NCBI RefSeq assembly: GCF_001865575.2
Contig: NZ_CP017562.2
Coordinates: forward strand, 2,480,001-2,544,000
DNA from: Paraburkholderia sprentiae WSM5005
GTDB lineage: Bacteria > Pseudomonadota > Gammaproteobacteria > Burkholderiales > Burkholderiaceae
Reading direction: 5' to 3'
DNA: 64,000 nt
Made by a program: the position numbers and the translations under genes
Shown here: in pieces, positions 8,151 through 16,293 of the stretch
How the letters are laid out: every line of letters begins with the position of its first letter
Position numbering within the stretch: position 1 is the stretch's first letter
The notes under the pieces: model-generated
The model's input: only the letters and a program-made list of their open reading frames with translations
Databases searched by the model: none
Told to the model about the DNA's origin: nothing

Positions 8151-8852
8151 TCAGTGGAGGATCGGCGGCAGCGAACCGCTGCTGGCGGTCGCCGGATTGG
8201 ACACCGAGCCCATCGGCGCGATGCCGCTAACGTTTGCGGACGCGTCCGGCCAAGTCTGCACGGCTGATCCGATCGGATTCGCACGGGAAACCGCCGGCTT
8301 CGCTGCGACCTTGTCCACATGCGCCTGCGCGGGGTGAGCTGCCGCCATATCGGCACGCACCGCATCGCCACGCACGACCTTAGCCTGAGCGGGCTTGGCG
8401 CGCGCCAGTTGGACATGCGGCTGCGCGTGCTTCGCGGCCTGACCGGCAACGATGGTGTGCGACCGGTTCTGCCCCGACCCCGCGACTTTCACGCCGCCCT
8501 TCGCACCGCCTTTGACGTTCCCGCCCGCCGCGAGATGTTTCGGGCCGTCGCGATGCGCCGCGAGCTTGCCGCCGTGGCCCGCACTGGCCGACGCGACATG
8601 GGACACCGCGTGCCCGACGCTCGCACTCTGCCGCGCATACGCGCCCGGTTTAGTCTTAATTGCGCCTTTGGCGGCCGCCTTCACGTTCACCGCCTCGGTC
8701 TTTTTGCGCGCGTGCGCCTGGCTGGCAGCGTGTCCGTTCGCGACATGCCCGCTCGCCTCCGGCGGATTCCACACTTCCGCATAACCGCCAGCCAACGCCA
8801 CTTCCGACACACACCACACGGCCAGCGCCGCTGCTACTGCTCGAACCCGCAT
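8151..8852 (-). CDS. Secreted Ala/Lys/His-rich protein of unknown function
   Basis: A 233-aa protein that I do not recognise. It begins with a clear signal peptide, residues 1-21 (MRVRAVAAALAV, then EVALA before GGYAEVW). The rest is low-complexity: Ala, Lys, His, Gly and Ser rich, basic, no cysteines, probably disordered. The open frame extends 19 codons further up, but AGGAGAA sits directly before this ATG. Composition resembles histone-H1-like or cell-surface linker proteins, yet the signal peptide argues for export. It is divergent from the toxin-antitoxin pair. Confidence 0.6.
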   Translation of the reverse strand: MRVRAVAAALAVWCVSEVALAGGYAEVWNPPEASGHVANGHAASQAHARKKTEAVNVKAAAKGAIKTKPGAYARQSASVGHAVSHVASASAGHGGKLAAHRDGPKHLAAGGNVKGGAKGGVKVAGSGQNRSHTIVAGQAAKHAQPHVQLARAKPAQAKVVRGDAVRADMAAAHPAQAHVDKVAAKPAVSRANPIGSAVQTWPDASANVSGIAPMGSVSNPATASSGSLPPILH

Positions 8853-8912
8853 TTGCTGCTTCTCCTGATCGACGACTGCCAAACGAGCCGGGATTATATT
8901 CTCTTGCAAAAA

Positions 8913-8934
8913 TCCATATTTGGACTAACATCCA
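8913..8934. promoter_or_regulatory. Candidate antitoxin operator: alternating TCCA/TGGA half-sites
   Basis: TCCA (8913), TGGA (8921) and TCCA (8931) alternate in orientation in an AT-rich stretch 30 to 50 bases before the antitoxin ATG, forming two overlapping small dyads. TTTGGA and TCCATA pair at 5 of 6 positions around six bases. This layout fits autoregulation by a helix-turn-helix antitoxin, but the half-sites are short. Confidence 0.4.
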
Positions 8935-8963
8935 TAAAAAGTACACCTAGGGACTTACCCACC

Positions 8964-9401
8964 ATGGCTCACGCTGCCCGAATTTCCTCGCCCGAAGCAT
9001 CGCCGCGAAGATCGCTTTCGGAACCCACGCTGACGCAGATGTCCACGGCGGGTTTGCGTGCATTCTTCAACATCGCGCGTGACTGGGACCTGAACGCCGA
9101 CGAGCAGATCGTGCTGCTCGGCAAGCCGGGCCGCTCGACGTTCTTCAAGTGGAGGGCGACGCCCGAGACCGCGCGCCTCAGCCGCGACACGCTGGAGCGG
9201 CTGTCGCTGCTGCTTGGCATCTATAAGGCGCTGCAGATCCTGCTGCCGCAGCCGAGCGCCGCCGACACCTGGATCAAACGCCCCAACGGCGCGCCGCCGT
9301 TCGGTGGCCGCCGCGCGCTGGACCGCATGCTGGCGGGCAATATCAGCGATCTCGTGGCCGTGCGCCAGTATCTGGACGCAATGCGAGGCGGCTGGGCGTG
9401 A
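8964..9401 (+). CDS. Xre/MbcA/ParS-type antitoxin
   Basis: A 145-aa antitoxin. The N-terminal two thirds form an Xre-like helical DNA-binding region (LNADEQIVLLGKPGRSTFFK, then LSRDTLERLSLLLGIYKAL). The C-terminal toxin-binding domain (DUF2384) carries the family pattern W-K-PN-FGGRRALDRML-V-YLDAMRGGW. Family members bind the partner RES toxin, block its active site and usually repress their own promoter. The frame is open far upstream, but the real start is the ATG following the AT-rich intergenic region. Its TGA overlaps the GTG of the toxin gene (GTGA), a coupled pair. Confidence 0.9.
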   Translation: MAHAARISSPEASPRRSLSEPTLTQMSTAGLRAFFNIARDWDLNADEQIVLLGKPGRSTFFKWRATPETARLSRDTLERLSLLLGIYKALQILLPQPSAADTWIKRPNGAPPFGGRRALDRMLAGNISDLVAVRQYLDAMRGGWA

Positions 9402-10099
9402 CACAACCGCAATGGCAGGACCGCTGGACCAGCGCCGCGCTCGACTGGTCGCCCGCATATCGAGTGATTCCGACACGCTTTCCGGCCATCAATCTGTTCG
9501 ACCGCGTTGCCTCGCCGGAAGATTTCGATGCTCTGTACGCGCTCGAAGCGATGACCAACGACCGTCTGCGCACCGAAATCGGCGAACTGGACCTGGTGCC
9601 GCGCGAGGAGCGCCGTTTCGGTCCCGGCTACGGGCCGATCATGGCTGCGCTCACGCATTTGAACCCGCTTGGCAGCCGCTTTTCCGACGGCACGTATGGC
9701 GTGTTCTACTGCGCTCGTTCACGCGCGACGGCGATCGCCGAAACCCGCTATCACACCGGCCAGTTCCTCGCCGCGACCGCCGAACCGCCGATGCGCCAGC
9801 AGATGCGTCTCTACACGGTGCTCGCGCAAGGCAGCGTGGTCGACCTGCGTCGCGACCCCGAGCTCGATCCCGCCGTGCTGTCGCCCGACGACTACGTCGC
9901 CGGCCAGGCGCTCGGACGCGCGATGCGCGCGGCGGGCGCACCGGGCATCGTCTATCCGTCGGTGCGCGACAGCGGCGGCGAATGCCTCGCCGCATTCCGC
10001 ACGACGCTGCTGCGCGACTGCCATCACGCGGCGTACCTCGAATACAACTGGAACGGCACGAGCGTGGATATGGTGTTCGAGTTGAATCAGGTCGGATGA
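9398..10099 (+). CDS. RES-domain toxin (NAD+-degrading family)
   Basis: A 233-aa RES-family protein. The family is named for conserved Arg, Glu and Ser, which I place at Arg22 (AYRV), Glu115 (TAIAET) and Ser188 (YPSVR). The SRFSDGTYGVFYCA stretch (93-106) is the nucleotide-site signature. RES toxins of the MbcT, ParT and Res types fold like ADP-ribosyltransferases and deplete or transfer from NAD+. Activity here is inferred from family. Translation starts at a GTG inside the antitoxin stop codon, which would keep the toxin below the antitoxin level. Both genes look intact. Confidence 0.9.
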   Translation: MTQPQWQDRWTSAALDWSPAYRVIPTRFPAINLFDRVASPEDFDALYALEAMTNDRLRTEIGELDLVPREERRFGPGYGPIMAALTHLNPLGSRFSDGTYGVFYCARSRATAIAETRYHTGQFLAATAEPPMRQQMRLYTVLAQGSVVDLRRDPELDPAVLSPDDYVAGQALGRAMRAAGAPGIVYPSVRDSGGECLAAFRTTLLRDCHHAAYLEYNWNGTSVDMVFELNQVG

Positions 10100-10137
10100 C
10101 AGAACAGCGGCGAGGCAGCCCGGCGAGCCACAACCGC

Positions 10138-10875
10138 TCACGGCAAGGCCAGTGCCGCCGCCCCCTCCGCGCGCGCTGCCTCGACTGAGATCGACCAGCG
10201 ACGCAGCGCCTGCGGCTGCACGATCGTCAACGTGCCGTCCGGTCCGAACGCGCCGGTGTCGATGAACACCTGCGAGCCTATTTGCGTGATGTCGCGCACC
10301 GGCGTATGGCCGCAATAGGTCAGCGACAGTCCCCGCTGCCGCAGCGGATCGCCGTTGCCCAGCGCGAGTTCGCGGCCCCACAGCAATTGCTGGCGCGTTT
10401 CGGCGGAAAACTGGCCCGCGTCGAGCTCCGCATCCGAACCGAAAAATTCGGCATGCAGAACATTGAAGCGCGCGTTGCCGCTGCCGATCACGCGCACGAG
10501 CGGCAGCGTGCGCAGATGCTCGGCGTAGTCGCGCAGACGTTCGTCGGGTACGTCGGCTGCCCATGCGCCGCCGATGCCGTACCACCACTGCCGCCGCAAG
10601 CGGCCGTCGGCGACCGCGCACAGCGCGTCCTCGTGATTGCCGAGCACCGCGTAGAACCATGGCTTCGCGAGCAGCGCGAGCGCCTGCTCCGAGTGCTCGC
10701 CGCGATCGACCAGATCGCCGACCGAGAACAGCCGGTCGCAGCTCGGATCGAATGCGATCTGATGCAACAGGTAGCGCAACGCATCGACGCAGCCGTGCAG
10801 ATCGCCGACCACGAAATCGCGGCCGGCCTCGTTGGCGGCGTGATGCTGAACGAGGTTGGCGGGGGAGGCATTCAT
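10138..10875 (-). CDS. PPP-family metallophosphoesterase (serine/threonine phosphatase-like)
   Basis: A 245-aa calcineurin-like phosphoesterase. The dinuclear-metal motifs are all present: GDLHG (residues 24-28), GDLVDRG (53-59), GNHE (79-82) and a late CGHTP. Together with the length they match bacterial PrpA/PrpB-type protein phosphatases, which can also act on nucleotides. The target is unknown. It lies 60 bases downstream of the cytochrome subunit of the dehydrogenase operon, on the same strand, so cotranscription is possible although no functional tie is visible. Confidence 0.85.
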   Translation of the reverse strand: MNASPANLVQHHAANEAGRDFVVGDLHGCVDALRYLLHQIAFDPSCDRLFSVGDLVDRGEHSEQALALLAKPWFYAVLGNHEDALCAVADGRLRRQWWYGIGGAWAADVPDERLRDYAEHLRTLPLVRVIGSGNARFNVLHAEFFGSDAELDAGQFSAETRQQLLWGRELALGNGDPLRQRGLSLTYCGHTPVRDITQIGSQVFIDTGAFGPDGTLTIVQPQALRRWSISVEAARAEGAAALALP

Positions 10876-10935
10876 CCCCCCATGATAATGCGGCCGATGG
10901 GCACGCGTATGCGGGCTGCCTATCGTATCCGCACA

Positions 10936-12363
10936 CTACTGCAGGGTGCGCAGCTTCGCGACCTGGCCGGTCGTAATCGTCGCCTGGGGATCGCCGAACT
11001 GCTTCGTCACGTAGTTCGTGATCGCCGCGATCTGCTCGTCGTCGAGATGGCCGCCGAACGCGGGCATCAACACGTCCGCGTGCGCGGTCGTGCGATTCAC
11101 GCCGTGCAGAATGACCAACGCGAGATTGTTCGCGTCGTTCGCGCCGACCGTCGAGTTATGGATCAGCGACGGATACGCGCCCGGCGCGCTCGCGCCCACC
11201 CCCTCCCCGGTCCAGCTATGACAGGTCGCGCAATTGGCGATGAACAGCTGCGCGCCGTTCACGCCGGTGATCGTGGTGCCGCGCATTGCCGTGACGTCGT
11301 CGGCGGGACGGCCCCATTGATCACGGGACCGCGCGTCGCCGCCGCTCACGGCCGGCACCGAGCGCAGAAACGCGACGATCGAGCGCAGATCCACCGGCGT
11401 CAGATACTGCGTGCTGTTCGCGACTACTTCACCCATCGGCCCAGCCGCGTTCGCGCGGCCCGGCGCCGCGCCGGTCGACAGATACGCGACAAGTTGGTCG
11501 TCGCGCCAGTCGCCGACGCCGCTCGTCTTGTCCGACGTGATATTGAACGCATGCCAGCCGGCTTGCACCGCGCCGGAAAAGCGCGCGCTCGACTTGAGTC
11601 CTTGCATGAAATTGCGCGGCGTATGGCACTCCTCACAATGGGCGAGCCCTTCGACCAGATACGCACCGCGGTTCCATTCGGCGCTCTGTTTCGGGTCCGG
11701 CACGAAGCGCCCTTCAGTGAAGTTGAAGAGGTTCCAGAACACCATCAGCCAGCGCTGGTTGAACGGGAACCTGAGGTCGTTCGCGGGCGGCGTGTAGTGA
11801 ATCGGCGCGAGCGTGTTCAGATAGGCGCGAATCGCGAGCACGTCCTGATCGGTCACGCGCGTGTAGGCGGTGTACGGGAACGCCGGGTACAGCCGCTCGC
11901 CGCCTTTGCCGACGCCTTCATGCATCGCCCGCATGAAATCGGCGTCGCTCCATTGGCCGATGCCGGTGTCGGGATCGGGCGTGATGTTCGGTGTCACGAT
12001 CGTGCCGAACGGTGTGCTGATCGGCAGACCGCCCGCGAACGGGCGCGATTTGTCCGCCGTATGGCAGGCCGCGCAATCGGCGACACGGGTCAGGTATTGG
12101 CCGCGCTTGACGAGCTCGCCATGCGCGCTCGGGCCGGCGAGCGTGGCCTGGCCATCCGACGCTTGGGCGGCGGCGTCGGCGTGCGCCTGAGTGATCGGCA
12201 TTTCATCGGTCGAACGCGCGGCCGGGCCGTGCGCCTCATGCCACGCAATCGACAGCGCGAACAGCGAAAACGCGGCCGCGAGCGCCGCGCCGCCGAAACG
12301 GCGGCGCTGGGCGACGGGCATCAGCGCAGGGTCCGGCTGCACGCGAGAGGTGTTCTTCATCAT
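10936..12363 (-). CDS. Triheme cytochrome c subunit of a membrane-bound sugar/alcohol dehydrogenase
   Basis: A 475-aa exported cytochrome with three CxxCH heme sites: CAACH (97-101), CEECH (243-247) and CATCH (378-382). A basic N-terminus and a hydrophobic segment at about 25-40 form a signal anchor. Three-heme subunits of this size belong to gluconate, fructose, sorbitol and alcohol dehydrogenases of the periplasmic face, where they pass electrons from the flavoprotein to ubiquinone. It is the last gene of a three-gene set. Start is MM; the second Met is equally possible. Confidence 0.9.
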   Translation of the reverse strand: MMKNTSRVQPDPALMPVAQRRRFGGAALAAAFSLFALSIAWHEAHGPAARSTDEMPITQAHADAAAQASDGQATLAGPSAHGELVKRGQYLTRVADCAACHTADKSRPFAGGLPISTPFGTIVTPNITPDPDTGIGQWSDADFMRAMHEGVGKGGERLYPAFPYTAYTRVTDQDVLAIRAYLNTLAPIHYTPPANDLRFPFNQRWLMVFWNLFNFTEGRFVPDPKQSAEWNRGAYLVEGLAHCEECHTPRNFMQGLKSSARFSGAVQAGWHAFNITSDKTSGVGDWRDDQLVAYLSTGAAPGRANAAGPMGEVVANSTQYLTPVDLRSIVAFLRSVPAVSGGDARSRDQWGRPADDVTAMRGTTITGVNGAQLFIANCATCHSWTGEGVGASAPGAYPSLIHNSTVGANDANNLALVILHGVNRTTAHADVLMPAFGGHLDDEQIAAITNYVTKQFGDPQATITTGQVAKLRTLQ

Positions 12364-12383
12364 TGGGGCTCTCCGGTCCGCGC

Positions 12384-13985
12384 TCAGATTTCGCGCTTCA
12401 GCTTGTCGGCGAGCTTCAGCGACAAGGCCGCGATCGTCAGCGTGCAGTTCACCGACGCCGCGCTCGGCATCACGCCGCTGCTCGCGATGAACAGGTTCGA
12501 ATGATCGTGCGTGCGGCAGTCCGCGTCGACGACCGAACTCGCCGCATCGGTGCCGATGATCGTCGTGCCCATGATGTGATTGTTGGGCGCGAAACTGTCG
12601 TCGAACGAGACCTCAGTGCCGCCGAATAGCGTCGCGATCTGCGCATACAGTTCGTGCGTATTGGCGGCGCTCTTCTTCACGTAGTCGTTGATCGAGTAAT
12701 AGATCTCGGGCTGCGCAATGCCGAGCGCGTCCTTGTGATCGGCCGATGGCACGATGCGGTTCTGCGGCTCGGGCAGATGTTCATGAAAGCTGTTGATGTT
12801 CAGCGTGCGCGCCGCGCGGTCGCGAATCTGCCGGTCGAGCTCGGCGCCGGTCAGGCCTTTTTTCAGCAGTTCGGCGGTGACGCCCATCGTCGGCACACCG
12901 TTCGACAAATGCAGTTTCTTCGACGCGTAATCGGAGCGGAACGCGCCGTCGCGGAAGTTGACGATCGAGGTCATCTCCATCGGTCCGCGGCCGGGCCACA
13001 GCGGTTCGTTGGCGAGAAAGCTGACGCCGGTGCCCGGATGGTCCATCAGGTTGCGGCCCACCTGATCGGAGCTATTGCCGACGCCGTGCGGGAATTTATC
13101 GGAGCTCGACATCAGCATCAGCTTGGGCGTTTCGATGCCGTTCGCCGCGAGCACGAACAGCTTGCCGGTGACGCGCGTGCTGTTGCCGTTCGGATCCTTG
13201 TAATGGACGGCGGTGATGAGCCCTTTGTCGTCCGCTTCGATGCGATACACGACCGCTTCGGGAATCAGTTTCGCGCCGGCCTGCTCGGCCTTTTCCGCGT
13301 GGATCACGCCGTTGTACATCGCGGCGATCGGGCAGATCGGCATGCAGTTGTTGTTGCCGCAGCAGGTCGGCCGTGCATCGTACGGACGGCTGTTGCGCGC
13401 GACCGGTTCGGGCACGACCTCGAAGCCCTGCGCGTTGAGCACGTCGCTGAAACGCTGATCCATGTACGACAGCGGCAGCTGCTGCATCGGATAGGGCTTC
13501 GAGCGCGGCGAACCGAGATCGATCGAACTATCCGGACCGGACACGCCGAGCTGCACTTCGGCGGCCACGTACCATGGCTCGAGCGTTTCATACGGATAGG
13601 GCCAGTCGCGTCCGACGCCATACAGCTTGTGCAACTGGAAGTCCGACGGCAGCAGCCGCCACGCGGCCGCCGCCCAGTGCCACGTCGTGCCGCCGACGAG
13701 CCGCACATATTGTGAGTTGTACGGATAATCGCCTTTCTGGATCAGATAGTTGTTCGCGGGCGCGTACTCGGGATGCGGCGCGTAAGGCGTCGACGGATAC
13801 GGCGTCGCGAAGTCGGATCTGACCGGCGAGTTGCGAAAGTTCTCGACGATCTGCCAGCGCGCGATGCGCGGCCCCGCTTCGAGCAGGATCACCGACGCGC
13901 CCGCGAGTGCCAGCTGATGCGCAACCAGACTGCCGGCGACCCCCGAGCCGACCACGACGATATCGGCGGATTGTGTATTTGCCAT
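12384..13985 (-). CDS. GMC-family FAD-dependent dehydrogenase, large subunit
   Basis: A 533-aa flavoprotein. The FAD dinucleotide-binding motif GSGVAG is at residues 13-18 and the ADP-ribose acidic residue is in LLEAGPR. A cysteine-rich stretch (CCGNNNCMPICP) near residues 207-218 resembles the iron-sulfur ligand region reported for fructose- and gluconate-dehydrogenase-type enzymes. The C-terminal NNHIMGTTIIG contains the catalytic His of GMC enzymes. With the small subunit and triheme cytochrome it should oxidise a sugar, polyol or aldonate in the periplasm. The substrate cannot be told from sequence. It has no signal of its own, so export probably depends on the Tat-bearing small subunit. 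Confidence 0.9.
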   Translation of the reverse strand: MANTQSADIVVVGSGVAGSLVAHQLALAGASVILLEAGPRIARWQIVENFRNSPVRSDFATPYPSTPYAPHPEYAPANNYLIQKGDYPYNSQYVRLVGGTTWHWAAAAWRLLPSDFQLHKLYGVGRDWPYPYETLEPWYVAAEVQLGVSGPDSSIDLGSPRSKPYPMQQLPLSYMDQRFSDVLNAQGFEVVPEPVARNSRPYDARPTCCGNNNCMPICPIAAMYNGVIHAEKAEQAGAKLIPEAVVYRIEADDKGLITAVHYKDPNGNSTRVTGKLFVLAANGIETPKLMLMSSSDKFPHGVGNSSDQVGRNLMDHPGTGVSFLANEPLWPGRGPMEMTSIVNFRDGAFRSDYASKKLHLSNGVPTMGVTAELLKKGLTGAELDRQIRDRAARTLNINSFHEHLPEPQNRIVPSADHKDALGIAQPEIYYSINDYVKKSAANTHELYAQIATLFGGTEVSFDDSFAPNNHIMGTTIIGTDAASSVVDADCRTHDHSNLFIASSGVMPSAASVNCTLTIAALSLKLADKLKREI

Positions 13986-14081
13986 CGTTTCTCTCTTAGC
14001 TGCCCTGCCTGTTGCAGGCTCTGTTCGTGCGACGCTTGTTCGCGGTGATGCTGCCGTTGCCCGCTGACGGGCTCGCGCGGC

Positions 14082-14708
14082 TCACGCGGACGTCGGCTTC
14101 TGCGTCCAGTAGAACGGCACGTCGCGGCAATAGGAGGGAATCGTCAGCACGTCCCTGACGGGATCGAACATCAGCGCCTTTTCATATGCGATCACCTGGA
14201 CATGCGGCATGTCGCCGACGAGGCCCAGATACCACGCGCGCATGATCGCGCCGACCGCTTTCGCGAGCGCGGGCTGCTCGGTGCGCAGCGCCTCGGTGAC
14301 CGTATCGGACGGCACACCGCCGTGGCCTTGCAGCCACGTGCTCAGCGCGGTGACGTTCTGCGTGAACTGGCTATCGGAATGCGACAGCGCATCGTAGACA
14401 CGCTTGCCGAGCACGGCATCGAAGCTGCTGCGACCGGTGAGGTGTTGCGACAACGCGAGGAAGGCGTCGAGTCCGCCGCCGGCTGGCGGCGCATCGGCGA
14501 GGGCGGGTGCGATCCATGACAGCGAACGGCTCGCGCCGGCGAACGCGAGCGCCGCGGCCGTCGCGCACGAGCCGAGCATCCAGGCCCTGCGCGAAGCGGA
14601 AAACGACGCGGACAAGCGGGTGAAACGGGTGGCACTACGATAGGACTTCGCTCCTTGCCGATGCGTCATGTTGGGATGCGCATCGTTATTCTCAGGAACA
14701 TCTGTCAT
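14082..14708 (-). CDS. Small subunit of the membrane-bound sugar/polyol dehydrogenase
   Basis: A 208-aa protein of the small-subunit family that accompanies sorbitol, fructose and gluconate dehydrogenases. A twin-arginine-like signal (SASRRAWMLG, residues about 38-47, then a hydrophobic run to ALADAPP near 73) indicates folded export, probably carrying the GMC subunit with it. The C-terminus YCRDVPFYWTQKP is typical of the family. It is first in the operon, followed by the flavoprotein after 96 bases. An unusually long polar N-tail precedes the Tat motif, so an internal start is possible. Confidence 0.8.
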   Translation of the reverse strand: MTDVPENNDAHPNMTHRQGAKSYRSATRFTRLSASFSASRRAWMLGSCATAAALAFAGASRSLSWIAPALADAPPAGGGLDAFLALSQHLTGRSSFDAVLGKRVYDALSHSDSQFTQNVTALSTWLQGHGGVPSDTVTEALRTEQPALAKAVGAIMRAWYLGLVGDMPHVQVIAYEKALMFDPVRDVLTIPSYCRDVPFYWTQKPTSA

Positions 14709-15097
14709 GGGGGCTCCAGATGGTGAGTCGTTCTCGACGAGCAGCGCGGCGAGGGCATGATGCCGTTCGCGTGCCGCTTCGTTTGCTCTTCCCCAAAACC
14801 TGGTCTTACGCCGCTTCGGCGGTCTCGTATCCGTGCGCGCGATTCACGCGCGCCGCATGTGTGGTGTTGCATGCATGATCGCAACGACAGCGAAATGACG
14901 ACGCGCGTTGCGCCTCGGACGTGGCGCCTTTATTGCCGATTGCTGCCGATTGCTGCCAATCGCCTTTCAACTGAAAGCGGCGCGCAAGGCCGCTGCTAAA
15001 GACTATAGCTTGTGACCCATCATTCGACAATCGGTCCGCGTTGCACGCGTAGAATCCGCGACATCCACTGCTACACTTTCGTCGTTCATCGAGTCTC
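14709..15097. other. Divergent intergenic region
   Basis: A 389-base gap between the dehydrogenase operon (leftward) and the DUF1345 gene (rightward). No ORF with a believable start was found. It should hold both promoters. It contains a ten-base direct repeat (GATTGCTGCC, 14938-14957) and two palindromes, described separately. Confidence 0.6.
14947..14977. promoter_or_regulatory. Two adjacent palindromes, candidate operators
   Basis: CGATTG-CTGC-CAATCG (14947-14962) is directly followed by CTTTCA-AC-TGAAAG (14964-14977). Each has perfect six-base arms. They lie in the divergent control region and could bind a regulator or form cruciform or mRNA hairpins. No regulator gene is adjacent. Confidence 0.35.
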
Positions 15098-15760
15098 ATG
15101 TCCATCCACTACTATCCGCGAATTCTCCGCAATCGGCCCCGCACGATGATCGGCCTCGTGATCGGCATCGTCGTCGCGTTCTTCGTCCCCGGTCATACGA
15201 GTCCGATCGCACGCACGCTGATCGGCTGGGACGCGGCCGTCTGGAGCTACCTGCTGATGATCTGGGTGCACATGGCCCTCGCCGACGAGCATCGTGTGCG
15301 CGAATATGCGATACGCGACGACGAAAACGCGGGCGTCGTGCTAGTCGTCATCTGCATCGCGACGATCGCGAGCGTCGCGGCGATCGTGCTCGAACTCGCA
15401 TCGGCCAAGGGCTCGGGGGGCGCGTCGACCCTCTCGCACTATCTGCTGACCGGTCTGACGCTGATCGGTGCATGGTTCCTGATTCCGACGATCTTCACGC
15501 TGCACTACGCGCGCCTCTACTACGACACCGACGCGCAAGAAACCGCATTGAAGTTCCCGGATCATCATTTGCTGCCGAACTACTGGGACTTCCTCTACTA
15601 CTCGTTCACGATCGCGGTCGCGTCGCAGACCTCCGATGTCGTGCTGCGCTCGCGCGAAATACGTCGCGCGACACTCGCCCAATCGGTGCTGTCGTTCTAC
15701 TTCAACGTCGCGGTGCTCGGCTTGTGCGTGAACATCGCGGCGGGGCTGCTGGGTTCGTGA
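15098..15760 (+). CDS. DUF1345 membrane protein
   Basis: A 220-aa polytopic inner-membrane protein of the DUF1345 family. Hydrophobic segments lie near residues 17-32, 43-58, 82-100, 116-133, 163-180 and 198-215. The family-specific run LHYARLYYD (about 135-143) and the following [23 protein letters not shown] are conserved. Function of the family is unknown; the YYSFTIA-TSDV stretch loosely recalls an ion-channel pore loop, which is only a resemblance. It is divergent from the sugar dehydrogenase operon. Confidence 0.85.
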   Translation: MSIHYYPRILRNRPRTMIGLVIGIVVAFFVPGHTSPIARTLIGWDAAVWSYLLMIWVHMALADEHRVREYAIRDDENAGVVLVVICIATIASVAAIVLELASAKGSGGASTLSHYLLTGLTLIGAWFLIPTIFTLHYARLYYDTDAQETALKFPDHHLLPNYWDFLYYSFTIAVASQTSDVVLRSREIRRATLAQSVLSFYFNVAVLGLCVNIAAGLLGS

Positions 15761-16293
15761 CACGGCTATCGCGCGGCGTTCGAGTGAATTTCATCCGAAT
15801 GCCACGCGCGTGCCTCATGTTTGCCACGCGAGCGCTACGCCGGCTTCGCGGGTTCGCTTGAACCGCATTCGGCGCATCGCGCGTCCGGCCGTGTAAAAGC
15901 GACCCCGCACCGCCCCGTTTTACATGCGGCGCCGCCCACAGCGTGCGTCACGATGCCCGCTTTATCGCGCGCGCTCCGTGCGCGCGCGCACCTTCGGCCT
16001 CCGCGATCTCGCCTTAACCTCGCCTTTTCTCCGCTAGCGCGCCGCGCGGCGGGCCACCGCGTTGGCACACAGTTTGCTGCTTTCCGCGGCAAGTGCCGCC
16101 CAGCCCCGCTGGACCGGCGTCTGGCGTCAAAGCACCCGCGACTGGCCAGCGGCGTGACGATCTTTGCACTACATTGACCAGTACGTGCCCCCGCTGACGC
16201 ATCGCGCGGTATCCGGCTCGGGAAGCCCAATGAGCGCTGTGATCGCATGCCAACTGCATCCACACCGCGGCAGGACAACTCTGGAAACGACCG
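15761..16293. other. Intergenic region upstream of the alpha-glucan operon
   Basis: 533 bases without a supportable gene. It contains a GC-rich hairpin around 15966-15989 that may end DUF1345 transcription, and should carry the promoter of the seven-gene operon. A TTGACC at 16174-16179 has no acceptable -10 at normal spacing, so the promoter was not located. Confidence 0.5.

Noticed and set aside
8319..8963. Upstream extension of the antitoxin frame
   Set aside because: It lies opposite the secreted-protein gene and across the AT-rich intergenic region; the ATG at 8964 gives the normal antitoxin length.
16174..16179. TTGACC as the -35 of the glgE operon promoter
   Set aside because: No acceptable -10 at 15-19 bases.
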